From: Thiobacillus denitrificans
Lineage (GTDB): Bacteria > Pseudomonadota > Gammaproteobacteria > Burkholderiales > Thiobacillaceae
NCBI GenBank assembly: GCA_020723405.1
Contig: DYIY01000003.1
Coordinates: 1 to 64,000 of the forward strand
Length of the DNA: 64,000 bases
Reading direction: 5' to 3'
Shown here: one piece after another, positions 42,235-50,626 of the stretch
Numbering within the stretch: the first letter of the stretch is position 1
Layout: each line of letters begins with the position of its first letter
The notes under the pieces: model-generated
Databases searched by the model: none
The model's input: only the letters and a program-made list of their open reading frames with translations
What the model was told of the DNA's origin: nothing
Program-made: the position numbers and the translations under genes

Positions 42235-45200
42235 ATGGCTGCCTGTCCGCCGCTGTCTCCCATGACCAACCCCCTCCTCCCCGCCCTGGACCCGGCCTCT
42301 TCCGCCGTGGTGGAAGCCTGCGCCGGTAGCGGCAAGACCTGGCTGCTGGTGTCGCGCATGCTGCGTTTGCTGCTGGCCGGGGCGGCGCCGTCCGAACTGC
42401 TGGCCATCACCTTCACCCGCAAGGCGGCGGCGGAGATGCGGGAGCGCCTGGACCGCTGGCTGGCGGACCTGGCCCTGTTGCCCGACGAGGCGGTGGTGGA
42501 CTTCCTGGTCCAGCGGGGGCTGACGGAACAGGCGGCCCGGGGAGCCCTACCGGCGGCCCGGGGCTTGCTGGAGCGGGTCATGGCCGACCGGCCCGGGCCC
42601 ATGCTCACCACCTTCCACGGCTGGTTTTTCCATTTGCTGTCCCGGTCGCCCCTGGCCCTGCGCCTGCCCGGGGAGGTCATCGAGGACGGGGCCCTGTTGC
42701 GGGCCGAGGCCTGGCAGGCCTTCGCCGAGGGCCTGGGGCGGGCCCGGGGCGGGCCGGAGGAGGCGGCCTTCGCCACCCTGGCCGGGGCGGTGAAGCTGGG
42801 CAACATCCGCACCCTGCTGGAGGGCCTCCTGGAACGGCGGGGCGAGTGGTGGGCGGCCTTCGGCCAGGAACCGGACCCCCTGGCCGCCGCCGGCCGGGCC
42901 CTGGAGGACCTGCTGGGGGTGGGGGAGGACGAGGACCTGTCGGCCGGCCTGTGGGCCCAGCCCGGCTTCCGGGCCAATCTGGCCGCCTTCCGGGAACGCC
43001 TGGCGGTGGAGGCGGCGCACCTGGACAGCGAAGCCAAGCGGCTGGCCCATCTGGACCGGGCCCTGGAACTGGCGGATGACGACCCGGACGGGGCCGCCGC
43101 CCTGGACCGGGCCCTGCTGACCCAGGCGGGGGAGCCCCGGGCCCTCAAGTGGAGCAAGGCCCTGGCCGCCCGGCAACAGGGCCGGGAACAGGAATACCTG
43201 GACCTCTACGCCGCCCTGGCCGAGGACGTGCAGGCTTTGCGCCGCCGCCAGGCCGACCAGCGGGCCCTGGTCCTCAACCGTTTGGGCCTGCGCTGCGGCC
43301 AGGCCTATCTGGCCAGTTATCAGGCCTGCAAGGCGGAACGGGGGGGGCTGGATTTCGCCGACGGGGAACTGGAGGCGGCCCGCCTGCTGGCCGACGAGGA
43401 GGCCGCCGCCGCCGTGCTCATGAAACTGGATTGCCGCTGGAAGCACGTGCTGCTGGACGAGTTCCAGGACACCAACCCCCTGCAATGGCGCATCCTCCGG
43501 ACCTGGCTGGAGGCCTACGGGGCCGACGGCGAACGGCCCACCGTCTTCATGGTGGGGGACCCCAAGCAGTCCATCTACCGCTTCCGCCGCGCCGAGCCCC
43601 GGCTGTTCGGGGCTGCCGCCCAATGGCTGGAGCAGCGCTACGGGGCCCGGCACTTTCCCCACAACGAGACCCGCCGCTGCGCGCCCCGGGTGGTGGCCTG
43701 GGTCAACGCCCTGTTCGGCGGGCGGGAGGACTACCCGGGCTTCCAGCCCCATGCCGCCCACCAGGCCGGCCTGCCCGGCTGGTGCGAGGTGCAGCCCTTG
43801 TCCCCGGGGGAGGGCGACGGGGCAGAACCCTTCCGCCATCCCCTGCAAACGCCGCCCCCCAGCCTGGCCCCCAAGCGGGCCCTGGAAGCCGCCTGGGTGG
43901 CCCGGCGCATCGGCCAGCTGGTGGGCCGGCTGCGGGTCCGGGACGGCGACGGGGAACGGCCGGCCCGCCATGCCGACGTGCTGGTGCTCTACGCCAGTCG
44001 GGGCGAGCTGGAGGACTTCGAGGCCGCCTTCCGGGCCGCCCATATTCCTTATGTGGGCGACCGGCGGGGCGGCCTGCTGGACACCCTGGAAGCCGGCGAC
44101 CTGACGGACCTGCTCAAGGTGCTGGTCTCGCCCTTCGAGGACCTGGCCCTGGCCCGGGTGTTGAAGTCGCCCCTGTTCGGCCTGGGCGACGGGGAACTGC
44201 TGGCCTTGTCCCGGGGCGAGGGCCCCTGGTGGCGGCGTCTGGCCAGCGGGCCGGAGGCCGCCCGGCAGGCCGGCGCCCAATTGGCCGCCTGGCGGGCCAG
44301 CGCCGGCCGGCTGCCGGTCCACGACCTGCTGGATCGCATCTACCACGAGGGCCGGGTCCAGGAACGTTATGCCCGGGCCGTGCCGGCCCGGCTGCGGGCC
44401 ACGGTCCGGGCCAACCTGGACGGCTTCCTGGCCCTGGCCCTGAACCTGTCCGGGGGGCGTTTTCCCAGCCTGGCCCGCTTCCTGGAAGAACTGCGCCAGT
44501 GGCGGGACAAGGCCGGCCAGGACGCCCCGGACGAGCCCCCCGCCGCCGCCGGGGACGCCCTGCGCATGATGACCATCCACGGCGCCAAGGGCCTGGAGGC
44601 CCCGGTGGTGTTCCTGGTGAAGGCCGACCAGACCGGGGGCAAGGACGACGCCTACGGGGTCTGCCTGGACTGGCCGCCGGAGGCGGACCGGCCCCGCCAT
44701 TTCTCCCTGTATGGCAGCAAGGACTGGCGGGGCCCGGGGCGGGACGAACTGTTCGACCGGGAAAAGGCCCAGGCCCGACGGGAACGCCTCAACCTGCTCT
44801 ACGTGGCCATGACCCGGGCCCGCCAGGCCCTGTTCATCAGCGGGGTGGAGAATCCGGAGGGAAAAAACCGGGAGGACAGTTGGCTGGGGCTGGCCAGGGA
44901 TTCCCTGGACGAAGAGGCCATGGCGGCCCTGCCGCAGATGGATTGGCCGGAAGGGCCCCCGGCCGAGGCCCCCGCCCCGCCCGCCAGGCCGCCTGGGGGG
45001 GCGGCCCCGGGCCAGGGCGAGGTGGACGGCGAGGTGGCCATCGGCCAGCGGGTGGATCCGGGCGGCCCGGAAGCCGATTTCGGCGTCCAGGTCCACGCCT
45101 GGCTGGAAGGCTGCACCGAAGGCCAGGACGAGGCCACCCTGGCGGCCCGGCTCAACCTGGCCGATCCCGGCCCGGTGGCGGCCATGGCCCGGCGCATCCT

Positions 45201-45519
45201 GGCCATCCCGGAACTGGCCCCGGCCTTCGACCCGGACCGGCACCGGGCGGCCCGCAACGAAATGGACTGCCTGGACCCGGAGGGCCGCCTCACCCGCCTG
45301 GACCGGCTGGTGGAATTCGCCGATGCCGTCTGGGTGTTGGACTACAAGACCGGCGGCCTGGGGGAGCCGGACCTGGCCCGCCGGGCCGCCCCCCACCTGG
45401 CCCAGATGGCCGGTTACCGGGCGGCGGCCCGGGCCCTCCACCCCGGCAAGGCGGTGCGGGTGGCCCTGGTGTTCGGCGACGGCCGGGTCCATTGGCTCCC
45501 CGATGAAGCCACCCCATAA
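42235..45519 (+). CDS. AddA/RecB-like UvrD helicase with C-terminal nuclease domain
   Basis: A 1094-residue double-strand-break repair enzyme of the AddA/RecB group. The superfamily 1 helicase motifs are Walker A ACAGSGKTWLLV, LAITFTRKAAAEMRERL, LLDEFQDTNPLQW, VGDPKQSIYRFRRAEP and MMTIHGAKGLEAPVVF. The C terminus has the AddA-type nuclease signs: FGVQVHAWLEG and WVLDYKTGGL (the D-x-K of the PD-(D/E)xK site). An AddB partner is usual but is not beside it in this window. ATG 42235 has GAGG nine bases upstream; ATG 42262 is an alternative. The opposite strand is also open for over 4 kb here, a by-product of GC-rich codon usage. Confidence 0.92.
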   Translation: MAACPPLSPMTNPLLPALDPASSAVVEACAGSGKTWLLVSRMLRLLLAGAAPSELLAITFTRKAAAEMRERLDRWLADLALLPDEAVVDFLVQRGLTEQAARGALPAARGLLERVMADRPGPMLTTFHGWFFHLLSRSPLALRLPGEVIEDGALLRAEAWQAFAEGLGRARGGPEEAAFATLAGAVKLGNIRTLLEGLLERRGEWWAAFGQEPDPLAAAGRALEDLLGVGEDEDLSAGLWAQPGFRANLAAFRERLAVEAAHLDSEAKRLAHLDRALELADDDPDGAAALDRALLTQAGEPRALKWSKALAARQQGREQEYLDLYAALAEDVQALRRRQADQRALVLNRLGLRCGQAYLASYQACKAERGGLDFADGELEAARLLADEEAAAAVLMKLDCRWKHVLLDEFQDTNPLQWRILRTWLEAYGADGERPTVFMVGDPKQSIYRFRRAEPRLFGAAAQWLEQRYGARHFPHNETRRCAPRVVAWVNALFGGREDYPGFQPHAAHQAGLPGWCEVQPLSPGEGDGAEPFRHPLQTPPPSLAPKRALEAAWVARRIGQLVGRLRVRDGDGERPARHADVLVLYASRGELEDFEAAFRAAHIPYVGDRRGGLLDTLEAGDLTDLLKVLVSPFEDLALARVLKSPLFGLGDGELLALSRGEGPWWRRLASGPEAARQAGAQLAAWRASAGRLPVHDLLDRIYHEGRVQERYARAVPARLRATVRANLDGFLALALNLSGGRFPSLARFLEELRQWRDKAGQDAPDEPPAAAGDALRMMTIHGAKGLEAPVVFLVKADQTGGKDDAYGVCLDWPPEADRPRHFSLYGSKDWRGPGRDELFDREKAQARRERLNLLYVAMTRARQALFISGVENPEGKNREDSWLGLARDSLDEEAMAALPQMDWPEGPPAEAPAPPARPPGGAAPGQGEVDGEVAIGQRVDPGGPEADFGVQVHAWLEGCTEGQDEATLAARLNLADPGPVAAMARRILAIPELAPAFDPDRHRAARNEMDCLDPEGRLTRLDRLVEFADAVWVLDYKTGGLGEPDLARRAAPHLAQMAGYRAAARALHPGKAVRVALVFGDGRVHWLPDEATP

Positions 45520-45528
45520 TCCCCGCCC

Positions 45529-46143
45529 ATGACCGAACCCATCATCACCATCGTCGACGATGACGAGGCCGTGCGGGATTCCCTGGCCCTGCTCCTCAAC
45601 TTCCGCGGCTACCGCACCCGGGCCTTCGCCAGCGCCGAGGATTGCCTGGCCCACTGGCAGGGGGACTGGCGGGGCTGCCTGCTCCTGGACCTGCGCATGG
45701 GCGGCATGGACGGCCTGGCCCTGCAACGGGCCCTGGCCGACCAGGGCAGCACCCTGCCCATCGTCTTCCTCACCGGCCACGGGGACCTGGCCCACGCCCG
45801 CACGGCCCTCAAGGGCGGCGCGGTGGATTTCCTGGAGAAGCCCTACGAGGAAGCCGCCCTGCTGGCGGCCATCGCCGAGGCCATCGACCGGGACCAGCGC
45901 CAGCACGCCGTGCAGACCAAGGCCGCCGAACTGCTGTCGCGCATGGAGCGGCTGTCGGACCGGGAACGCCAGGTCATGGACCTGGTGGTGGCCGGCCTGC
46001 CCAACCGGGACATCGCCACGGAACTGGGCATCAGCCCCCGCACCGTGGAGGTGTTCAAGGCACGCATGATGGAAAAGATGCAGGCCCGCAGCGTGCCGGA
46101 ACTGGTGCGCATCTGCCTGGAGGCGGGGACGGCCGGGGCCTGA
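45529..46143 (+). CDS. FixJ-family response regulator (LuxR-type output)
   Basis: A 204-residue two-component regulator. The receiver has the acidic triad Asp10-Asp12, phosphoacceptor Asp54 (LLLDLRM), Thr82 and Lys104 (LEKPY). The output is a LuxR-type helix-turn-helix (LSDRERQVMDLVVAGLPNRDIATELGISPRTVEVFKARMMEKM). It lies nine bases after the helicase gene; no histidine kinase is nearby, so the partner and signal are unknown. The inverted repeat at 46149-46171 directly downstream could be one of its targets (inference). Confidence 0.92.
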   Translation: MTEPIITIVDDDEAVRDSLALLLNFRGYRTRAFASAEDCLAHWQGDWRGCLLLDLRMGGMDGLALQRALADQGSTLPIVFLTGHGDLAHARTALKGGAVDFLEKPYEEAALLAAIAEAIDRDQRQHAVQTKAAELLSRMERLSDRERQVMDLVVAGLPNRDIATELGISPRTVEVFKARMMEKMQARSVPELVRICLEAGTAGA

Positions 46144-46148
46144 CCATG

Positions 46149-46171
46149 CCTGTACGTTAATCCCGTACGGG
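46149..46171. promoter_or_regulatory. Inverted repeat before the CBS/transporter pair
   Basis: CCTGTACG and CGTACGGG form an 8-bp inverted repeat with one mismatch around TTAATCC. It sits right after the FixJ-type gene stop and 45 bases before the CBS gene. A dyad of this size is a plausible operator; no promoter hexamers are clear. Confidence 0.4.
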
Positions 46172-46215
46172 CGCCCGCGAATGTTGCCGGTCCGGGGCCT
46201 GGCGAAAATGGCGTC

Positions 46216-46680
46216 ATGACCCTGCGCGCCCTCTCCCACGGACCCTCCCCCCTCAGTCTGGCGGCCGATACCCCGGCCGGCCAGGTATTGCGGCACATGC
46301 TGGAACAGCGCATCAACCACGTGGCCCTGCGGGGGCCCGACGGACGCTTCGCGGGTCTGGTCAGCGTGCACAGCCTGCTGGAACGCATCGTGCCGGCCTC
46401 GGCCCGGGTGGAGCATGGCCTGGATCACCTGGCCTTCGTGGGCGACGCCCTGCCCATGCTCATCGATCATTTCCGGGACATCGTCCACGCCCCGGCCGGC
46501 AGTCTGGTGGAAGAGGGCGGTCCGCTGCTGCGCACCGACACGCCCATCATGGAGGCGGCCCTCCTGCTGTCCCGCAGCGGCCGACCCCTGCCCGTGCTGG
46601 ACGCGAATGATCTGCTGGTGGGGGTGCTGAGCCCCCGCACCCTGCTGGCCTTCCTGGCCACCCAGTCGGAAGGACGCTGA
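46216..46680 (+). CDS. CBS-domain protein
   Basis: A 154-residue protein with a pair of CBS motifs (HMLEQRINHVALRGPDGRFAGLVSVHSLLERIV and LLLSRSGRPLPVLDANDLLVGVLSPRTLLAFL), which usually bind adenine nucleotides. It ends two bases before the transporter gene, so it may regulate it by sensing energy state; this is inferred from position only. Confidence 0.87.
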   Translation: MTLRALSHGPSPLSLAADTPAGQVLRHMLEQRINHVALRGPDGRFAGLVSVHSLLERIVPASARVEHGLDHLAFVGDALPMLIDHFRDIVHAPAGSLVEEGGPLLRTDTPIMEAALLLSRSGRPLPVLDANDLLVGVLSPRTLLAFLATQSEGR

Positions 46681-46681
46681 C

Positions 46682-48022
46682 GTGCACGGCGCGACCCACC
46701 AGGCCAGCCAGGTGATCCTGGGCCTGTCCCCCCTGCTGGTGGCCCTGACGATCTTCGTGGCCACCTACGCGGTCATCGTCACCGAGCGCATCAACCGGGC
46801 CATCGTGGCCCTGCTGGGGGCCGGGGTCATGATCCTCACCGGGGTGCTGCACCAGAACGAGGCCTTCGCCGGCATCGACTTCAACACCATCGGCCTGCTC
46901 ACCGGCATGATGGTCATCGTCGCCATCACCCAGAAGAGCGGGGTGTTCCAGTACGTGGCGGTGAAGTCCGCCAAGCTGGTGAAGGCCGACCCCTGGGGGT
47001 TGATGGCCATGCTGGCCCTGGTGACGGCGGTGTTCTCCGCCCTGCTGGACAACGTGACCACCGTGCTGTTGGTGGCGCCGGTGGCCCTGCTCATCACCGA
47101 CGCCCTGCGCCTGAATCCCTACCCCTACCTGTTCGCCATCATCTTCGCCTCCAACATCGGCGGCACCGCCACCCTCATCGGCGATCCGCCCAACATCATG
47201 ATCGGCTCGGCGGTGGGCCTCACCTTCAACGAGTTTCTCTTCAACCTGGCGCCGGTGGCTTTGGTGGTGCTGTTCCTCACCCTCATTCCCCTGTGGTGGT
47301 TCTGGGGGCGCAAGCTGTCCACCAGCCTGGAACTGAGGGCCCAGGTCATGGGTTTCGATGAACGGGCCGCCATCACCGACGTGAAGTTGTTGAAGCAGTC
47401 CCTGGCCGTCACCGCCCTCACCATCGCCGGCTTCGTCTTCGCCCACTCCCTGGGCCTGGAACCCGCCACCGTGGCCATGACCGGTGCGGCCCTGCTGTTG
47501 CTGCTGCGGGCCCTGGGGCAGAGCGCGGAACACCAGGCGGAACAGGTGCACAAGAGCTTTGCCGAGGTGGAGTGGGTGACCATCTTCTTCTTCGTCGGCC
47601 TGTTCGTGGTGGTGGCCGGGGTGGAGAAGGCCGGCGCCCTGAAGCTGGCCGCCGACGCCCTGGTGGGCTTCACCGGCGGCGAACTGGCCCTCACCGCCTA
47701 CGTGATCCTCTGGGCCTCCGCCGTCATCTCGGCGGTGGTGGACAACATCCCCTTCGTGGCCACCATGATCCCGGTGATCCAGAACCTGGGCCCGGTGGTG
47801 GGCCAGGAGAACCTCAACACCCTCTGGTGGTCCCTGGCCCTGGGGGCCTGCCTGGGGGGCAACGGCAGCCTGGTGGGGGCCTCGGCCAACCTGGTGGTGG
47901 CCGGCTTCGCCGAACGGGCGGGCCATCCCATCCGCTTCCTGCCCTTCATGCTGGCGGCCTTTCCGTTGATGCTGATGAGCATCGCCGTGGCCCACCTTTA
48001 CCTGGCCTGGCGCTATTTATGA
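46682..48022 (+). CDS. ArsB/NhaD-family ion transporter
   Basis: A 446-residue membrane protein of the ion-transporter superfamily (ArsB/NhaD/P-protein group) with about 11-12 hydrophobic segments. Conserved parts are FAIIFASNIGGTATLIGDPPNIMIG and its second-half counterpart SLALGACLGGNGSLVGASANLVVAG, plus LLDNVTTVLL and VVDNIPFVATMIPV. Na+/H+ antiport is the commonest activity for such proteins; arsenite export is possible, but no ars genes are nearby. GTG start at 46682 follows the CBS gene directly. A terminator lies about 70 bases after the stop. Confidence 0.88.
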   Translation: MHGATHQASQVILGLSPLLVALTIFVATYAVIVTERINRAIVALLGAGVMILTGVLHQNEAFAGIDFNTIGLLTGMMVIVAITQKSGVFQYVAVKSAKLVKADPWGLMAMLALVTAVFSALLDNVTTVLLVAPVALLITDALRLNPYPYLFAIIFASNIGGTATLIGDPPNIMIGSAVGLTFNEFLFNLAPVALVVLFLTLIPLWWFWGRKLSTSLELRAQVMGFDERAAITDVKLLKQSLAVTALTIAGFVFAHSLGLEPATVAMTGAALLLLLRALGQSAEHQAEQVHKSFAEVEWVTIFFFVGLFVVVAGVEKAGALKLAADALVGFTGGELALTAYVILWASAVISAVVDNIPFVATMIPVIQNLGPVVGQENLNTLWWSLALGACLGGNGSLVGASANLVVAGFAERAGHPIRFLPFMLAAFPLMLMSIAVAHLYLAWRYL

Positions 48023-48092
48023 GTTGAGACGGCCAAAGCTTTTTCCGAATCCCTTGAGCGGGATGAGCTGTGCACGAGCGACAGCAGCTTTT

Positions 48093-48119
48093 CAGGCGAC
48101 TTCGGTTGCCTGTTTTTTT
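48093..48119 (+). terminator. Rho-independent terminator after the transporter gene
   Basis: CAGGC and GCCTG arms around a CTTCGG-containing loop are followed by seven T. It ends the CBS/transporter transcript and lies only two bases from the convergent toxin gene. Confidence 0.75.
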
Positions 48120-48121
48120 GC

Positions 48122-48568
48122 TCAGGCCGGTGCCGGGGGCAGGCGCCCCAGATGATCCCGGGCGGCCTCCACCAGTCGGGCGTCGAAGCTGAGCAGGGGG
48201 GCGCCCAGTTCCCCGGCCAGCCAGAGGTAGGCGGCATCGTAGGCGGAAAGCTTGTAGCGGGCGGCCAGGGTGAGCACGCCGGCCAGGTCCACATCGACCA
48301 GGTCGATGGCAAAGGATGCGAACCTTCCCAGACCCTCCTGGGCCTCGTTCAGTTGACACTCGCGACGGCGCAGTTTGTTCATGGCCACGTTGGCCATCTC
48401 GTAGCGCAATAGCATCGGCGCGATCGGTTGCTTGCCCAGCAGGGCGTTGAGCGCGTCGTCCAGCCGTTCTTCGTCGAAAACGATGGCGGCAATCACGTTG
48501 CAGTCCACCACGGCCGGCAACCTGGACCAATATTGGGCTGCCGGTTCGGCCACCAGCACCGGGCTCAT
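48122..48568 (-). CDS. PIN-domain toxin (VapC-like)
   Basis: A 148-residue PIN-fold ribonuclease. The acidic metal-site residues can be placed at Asp22 (VDCNVI), Glu57 (LRYEMANV), Asp111 (SAYDAAYL) and Asp129 (LSFDARL). It begins with a four-base overlap (ATGA) after the antitoxin gene, the normal layout of vapBC pairs. The target RNA is unknown. All four acidic residues are intact, so it is probably active. Confidence 0.9.
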   Translation of the reverse strand: MSPVLVAEPAAQYWSRLPAVVDCNVIAAIVFDEERLDDALNALLGKQPIAPMLLRYEMANVAMNKLRRRECQLNEAQEGLGRFASFAIDLVDVDLAGVLTLAARYKLSAYDAAYLWLAGELGAPLLSFDARLVEAARDHLGRLPPAPA

Positions 48569-48972
48569 GTCTGACCGGGCCGAGGGTCTTCGGTCTGATC
48601 AGGCGGCCAGGGGCCGTCCTTGATGCCGGCGGCGACCCAGGCTTCGCCGTAATGTTCGTCGCGCATCTGCCGGATGATCTCGGTGGATGAAGGCGACTTC
48701 CTGGGAATGGGGTGGGCTACGCGCATGGCGGCAACGAGTTGTTCCGCTGACTGAACCCCTCTGGAGACACCCGGTGGGCGCAAGGCTTCCAGGCGAGTAC
48801 GCCAATCAATGGCCGGGTTTGCGGCTTGCGCGACAAGGGGCGGCTGTTCGCTGACCGCCGCTTCCAGGATGGCCATCAACTCCCCCTGCAGGGAGCGATG
48901 GTTGCGGGCCGCCCGCTGGCGCAGGCTTTCCGCCAGGGCCTCGGGCACCGACTTGATGGAAAGATTGGGCAT
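48565..48972 (-). CDS. Ribbon-helix-helix antitoxin (FitA/VapB-like)
   Basis: A 135-residue protein. Residues 1-45 form an Arc/FitA-type DNA-binding ribbon-helix-helix (NLSIKSVPEALAESLRQRAARNHRSLQGEL) and the rest is the toxin-neutralising tail. It is longer than most such antitoxins (about 80). The ATG at 48972 lies three bases from a perfect 15-bp palindrome, the likely operator for self-repression. An ATG further upstream would place the palindrome inside the gene. Confidence 0.85.
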   Translation of the reverse strand: MPNLSIKSVPEALAESLRQRAARNHRSLQGELMAILEAAVSEQPPLVAQAANPAIDWRTRLEALRPPGVSRGVQSAEQLVAAMRVAHPIPRKSPSSTEIIRQMRDEHYGEAWVAAGIKDGPWPPDQTEDPRPGQT

Positions 48973-48974
48973 GG

Positions 48975-49008
48975 AATGGCTCCACTTTGGAAACAAAGTG
49001 GAGCCATT
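48975..49008. promoter_or_regulatory. Palindromic operator of the toxin-antitoxin operon
   Basis: AATGGCTCCACTTTG and CAAAGTGGAGCCATT are perfect 15-base arms around GAAA, directly before the antitoxin start codon. The place and symmetry suit binding by the ribbon-helix-helix antitoxin. A second short hairpin (GGGCGCC / GGCGCCC, 49023-49042) without a T-run lies between it and ahcY. Confidence 0.7.
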
Positions 49009-49053
49009 CTGGAACCGTGCCGGGGCGCCGTCAATGGCGCCCTGCCGCCGTGC

Positions 49054-50454
49054 TCAGTAGCGGTAGTGCTCGGCCTTGTAAGGCCCCTGCACCGGTACAC
49101 CGATGTAGGCCGCCTGCTGGTCGGTGAGCACGGTGAGCTGGGCGTTGAGCTTCTTCAACTGCAAGCGGGCCACCTTCTCGTCCAGATGCTTGGGCAGGGT
49201 GTACACGCCCACCGGGTACTTGTCGGTCTGGGTGAACAGCTCGATCTGGGCAATGGTCTGGTTGGCGAAGGAACTGGACATCACGTAGGACGGATGGCCG
49301 GTGGCGCAGCCCAGGTTCACCAGGCGACCCTTGGCCAGCAGGATGATGCGCTTGCCGTCCGGGAAGATGACGTGGTCCACCTGGGGCTTGATCTCCTCCC
49401 ACTGGTATTTCTCGATGGACGCCACGTCGATCTCGTTGTCAAAGTGGCCGATGTTGCAGACGATGGCCTGGTCCTTCATGGCGGCCATGTGGTCGTGGGT
49501 GATCACGTGGTAGTTGCCGGTGGCGGTGACGAAGATGTCGGCCTTGTCGGCGGCGTATTCCATGGTCACCACCCGGTAGCCTTCCATGGCGGCCTGGAGG
49601 GCGCAGATGGGGTCCACTTCGGTGACCCAGACCTGGGCGGAAAGGGCGCGCAGGGCCTGGGCGGAGCCCTTGCCCACGTCGCCGTAGCCGCATACCAGGG
49701 CCACCTTGCCGGCCACCATCACGTCGGTGGCCCGCTTGATGCCGTCCACCAGGGATTCCCGGCAGCCGTACAGGTTGTCGAACTTGGACTTGGTGACGGA
49801 ATCGTTGACGTTGATGCCGGGGAACTTGAGTTCGCCCCGCTCGTGCATCTGGTACAGGCGATGCACGCCGGTGGTGGTTTCCTCGGTGACGCCCTTGATC
49901 TGTTTCAGGCGGGTGGAATACCAGGTGGGGTCCGTGGCCAGCTTGGCCTTGATGGCGGCGAACAGGACGGTTTCCTCTTCGCCGCTGGGCTTGGCGACGA
50001 CGTTGATGTCCGCTTCCGCCCGGGCGCCGAGATGCAGCAGCAGGGTGGCGTCGCCGCCGTCGTCCAGGATCATGTTGGAGTAACCGCCGTCCGGCCACTC
50101 GAAGATCCTGTGGGTGTAGTCCCAGTACTCGGTGAGGGTTTCGCCCTTCACGGCGTAGACCGGAATGCCGTCGGCGGCGATGGCGGCGGCGGCGTGGTCC
50201 TGGGTGGAGAAGATGTTGCAGGAGGCCCAGCGCACTTCGGCGCCCAGGGCGGTGAGGGTCTCGATGAGCACGGCGGTCTGGATGGTCATGTGCAGGCTGC
50301 CGGTGATGCGGGCGCCCTTGAGGGGCTGGCTGGCCGCGAATTCCTCGCGGATGGCCATGAGACCGGGCATCTCGGTCTCGGCGATGCGGATTTCCTTGCG
50401 GCCCCAGTCGGCCAGGGCCATGTCGGCCACTTTGTAGTCGGTGAATTCAGCCAT
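49054..50454 (-). CDS. ahcY: Adenosylhomocysteinase (SAH hydrolase)
   Basis: A 466-residue NAD-dependent enzyme that splits S-adenosylhomocysteine into homocysteine and adenosine. It has the [15 protein letters not shown] segment near residue 80, [40 protein letters not shown] with the NAD loop, IGHFDNEID and the C-terminal [10 protein letters not shown]...[11 protein letters not shown] 50454 has AAGGAG six bases upstream; the frame continues upstream only because the leader is open, not because it is coding. It is controlled by the SAH riboswitch in front of it. Confidence 0.98.
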   Translation of the reverse strand: MAEFTDYKVADMALADWGRKEIRIAETEMPGLMAIREEFAASQPLKGARITGSLHMTIQTAVLIETLTALGAEVRWASCNIFSTQDHAAAAIAADGIPVYAVKGETLTEYWDYTHRIFEWPDGGYSNMILDDGGDATLLLHLGARAEADINVVAKPSGEEETVLFAAIKAKLATDPTWYSTRLKQIKGVTEETTTGVHRLYQMHERGELKFPGINVNDSVTKSKFDNLYGCRESLVDGIKRATDVMVAGKVALVCGYGDVGKGSAQALRALSAQVWVTEVDPICALQAAMEGYRVVTMEYAADKADIFVTATGNYHVITHDHMAAMKDQAIVCNIGHFDNEIDVASIEKYQWEEIKPQVDHVIFPDGKRIILLAKGRLVNLGCATGHPSYVMSSSFANQTIAQIELFTQTDKYPVGVYTLPKHLDEKVARLQLKKLNAQLTVLTDQQAAYIGVPVQGPYKAEHYRY

Positions 50455-50527
50455 GGTGGACTCCTTGATGAATACCATGGCCGGGGAGGGAGGCTCACAT
50501 GCCTGCCCCGCACCCGGCGGGTTGGAC

Positions 50528-50606
50528 AAGTGAGCGCCGTTGGACAGTCCCCCGTCATGCCGGGGGGAACCGAGCCTGGGGAGGTCCTTGCAGCGCTCCT
50601 CGGTTC
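50528..50606 (-). ncRNA. SAH riboswitch upstream of ahcY
   Basis: On the minus strand the leader carries ACCGAGGAGCGCTGC, then CCAGGCTCGGT, then AACGGCGCTCAC. The ACCGAG and CTCGGT parts form the closing stem, and the GAGCGC segment can pair with GGCGCTC as the known pseudoknot. This is the conserved core of the SAH-binding riboswitch found before ahcY in proteobacteria. SAH binding raises expression in known cases. It begins about 150 bases before the ahcY start. Confidence 0.93.
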
Positions 50607-50626
50607 AAGGCCGCGATTCTATTACG

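Noticed and set aside
42547-46764. Very long open frame (over 1400 codons) on the minus strand
   Set aside because: It runs antisense to the helicase, regulator and CBS genes, which all have clear motifs. GC-rich codon usage keeps the opposite frame open; its translation is low-complexity Gly/Gln/Pro.
50455-50529. N-terminal extension of AhcY
   Set aside because: The open frame runs into the riboswitch leader. The internal ATG has a good ribosome binding site and the usual family start.
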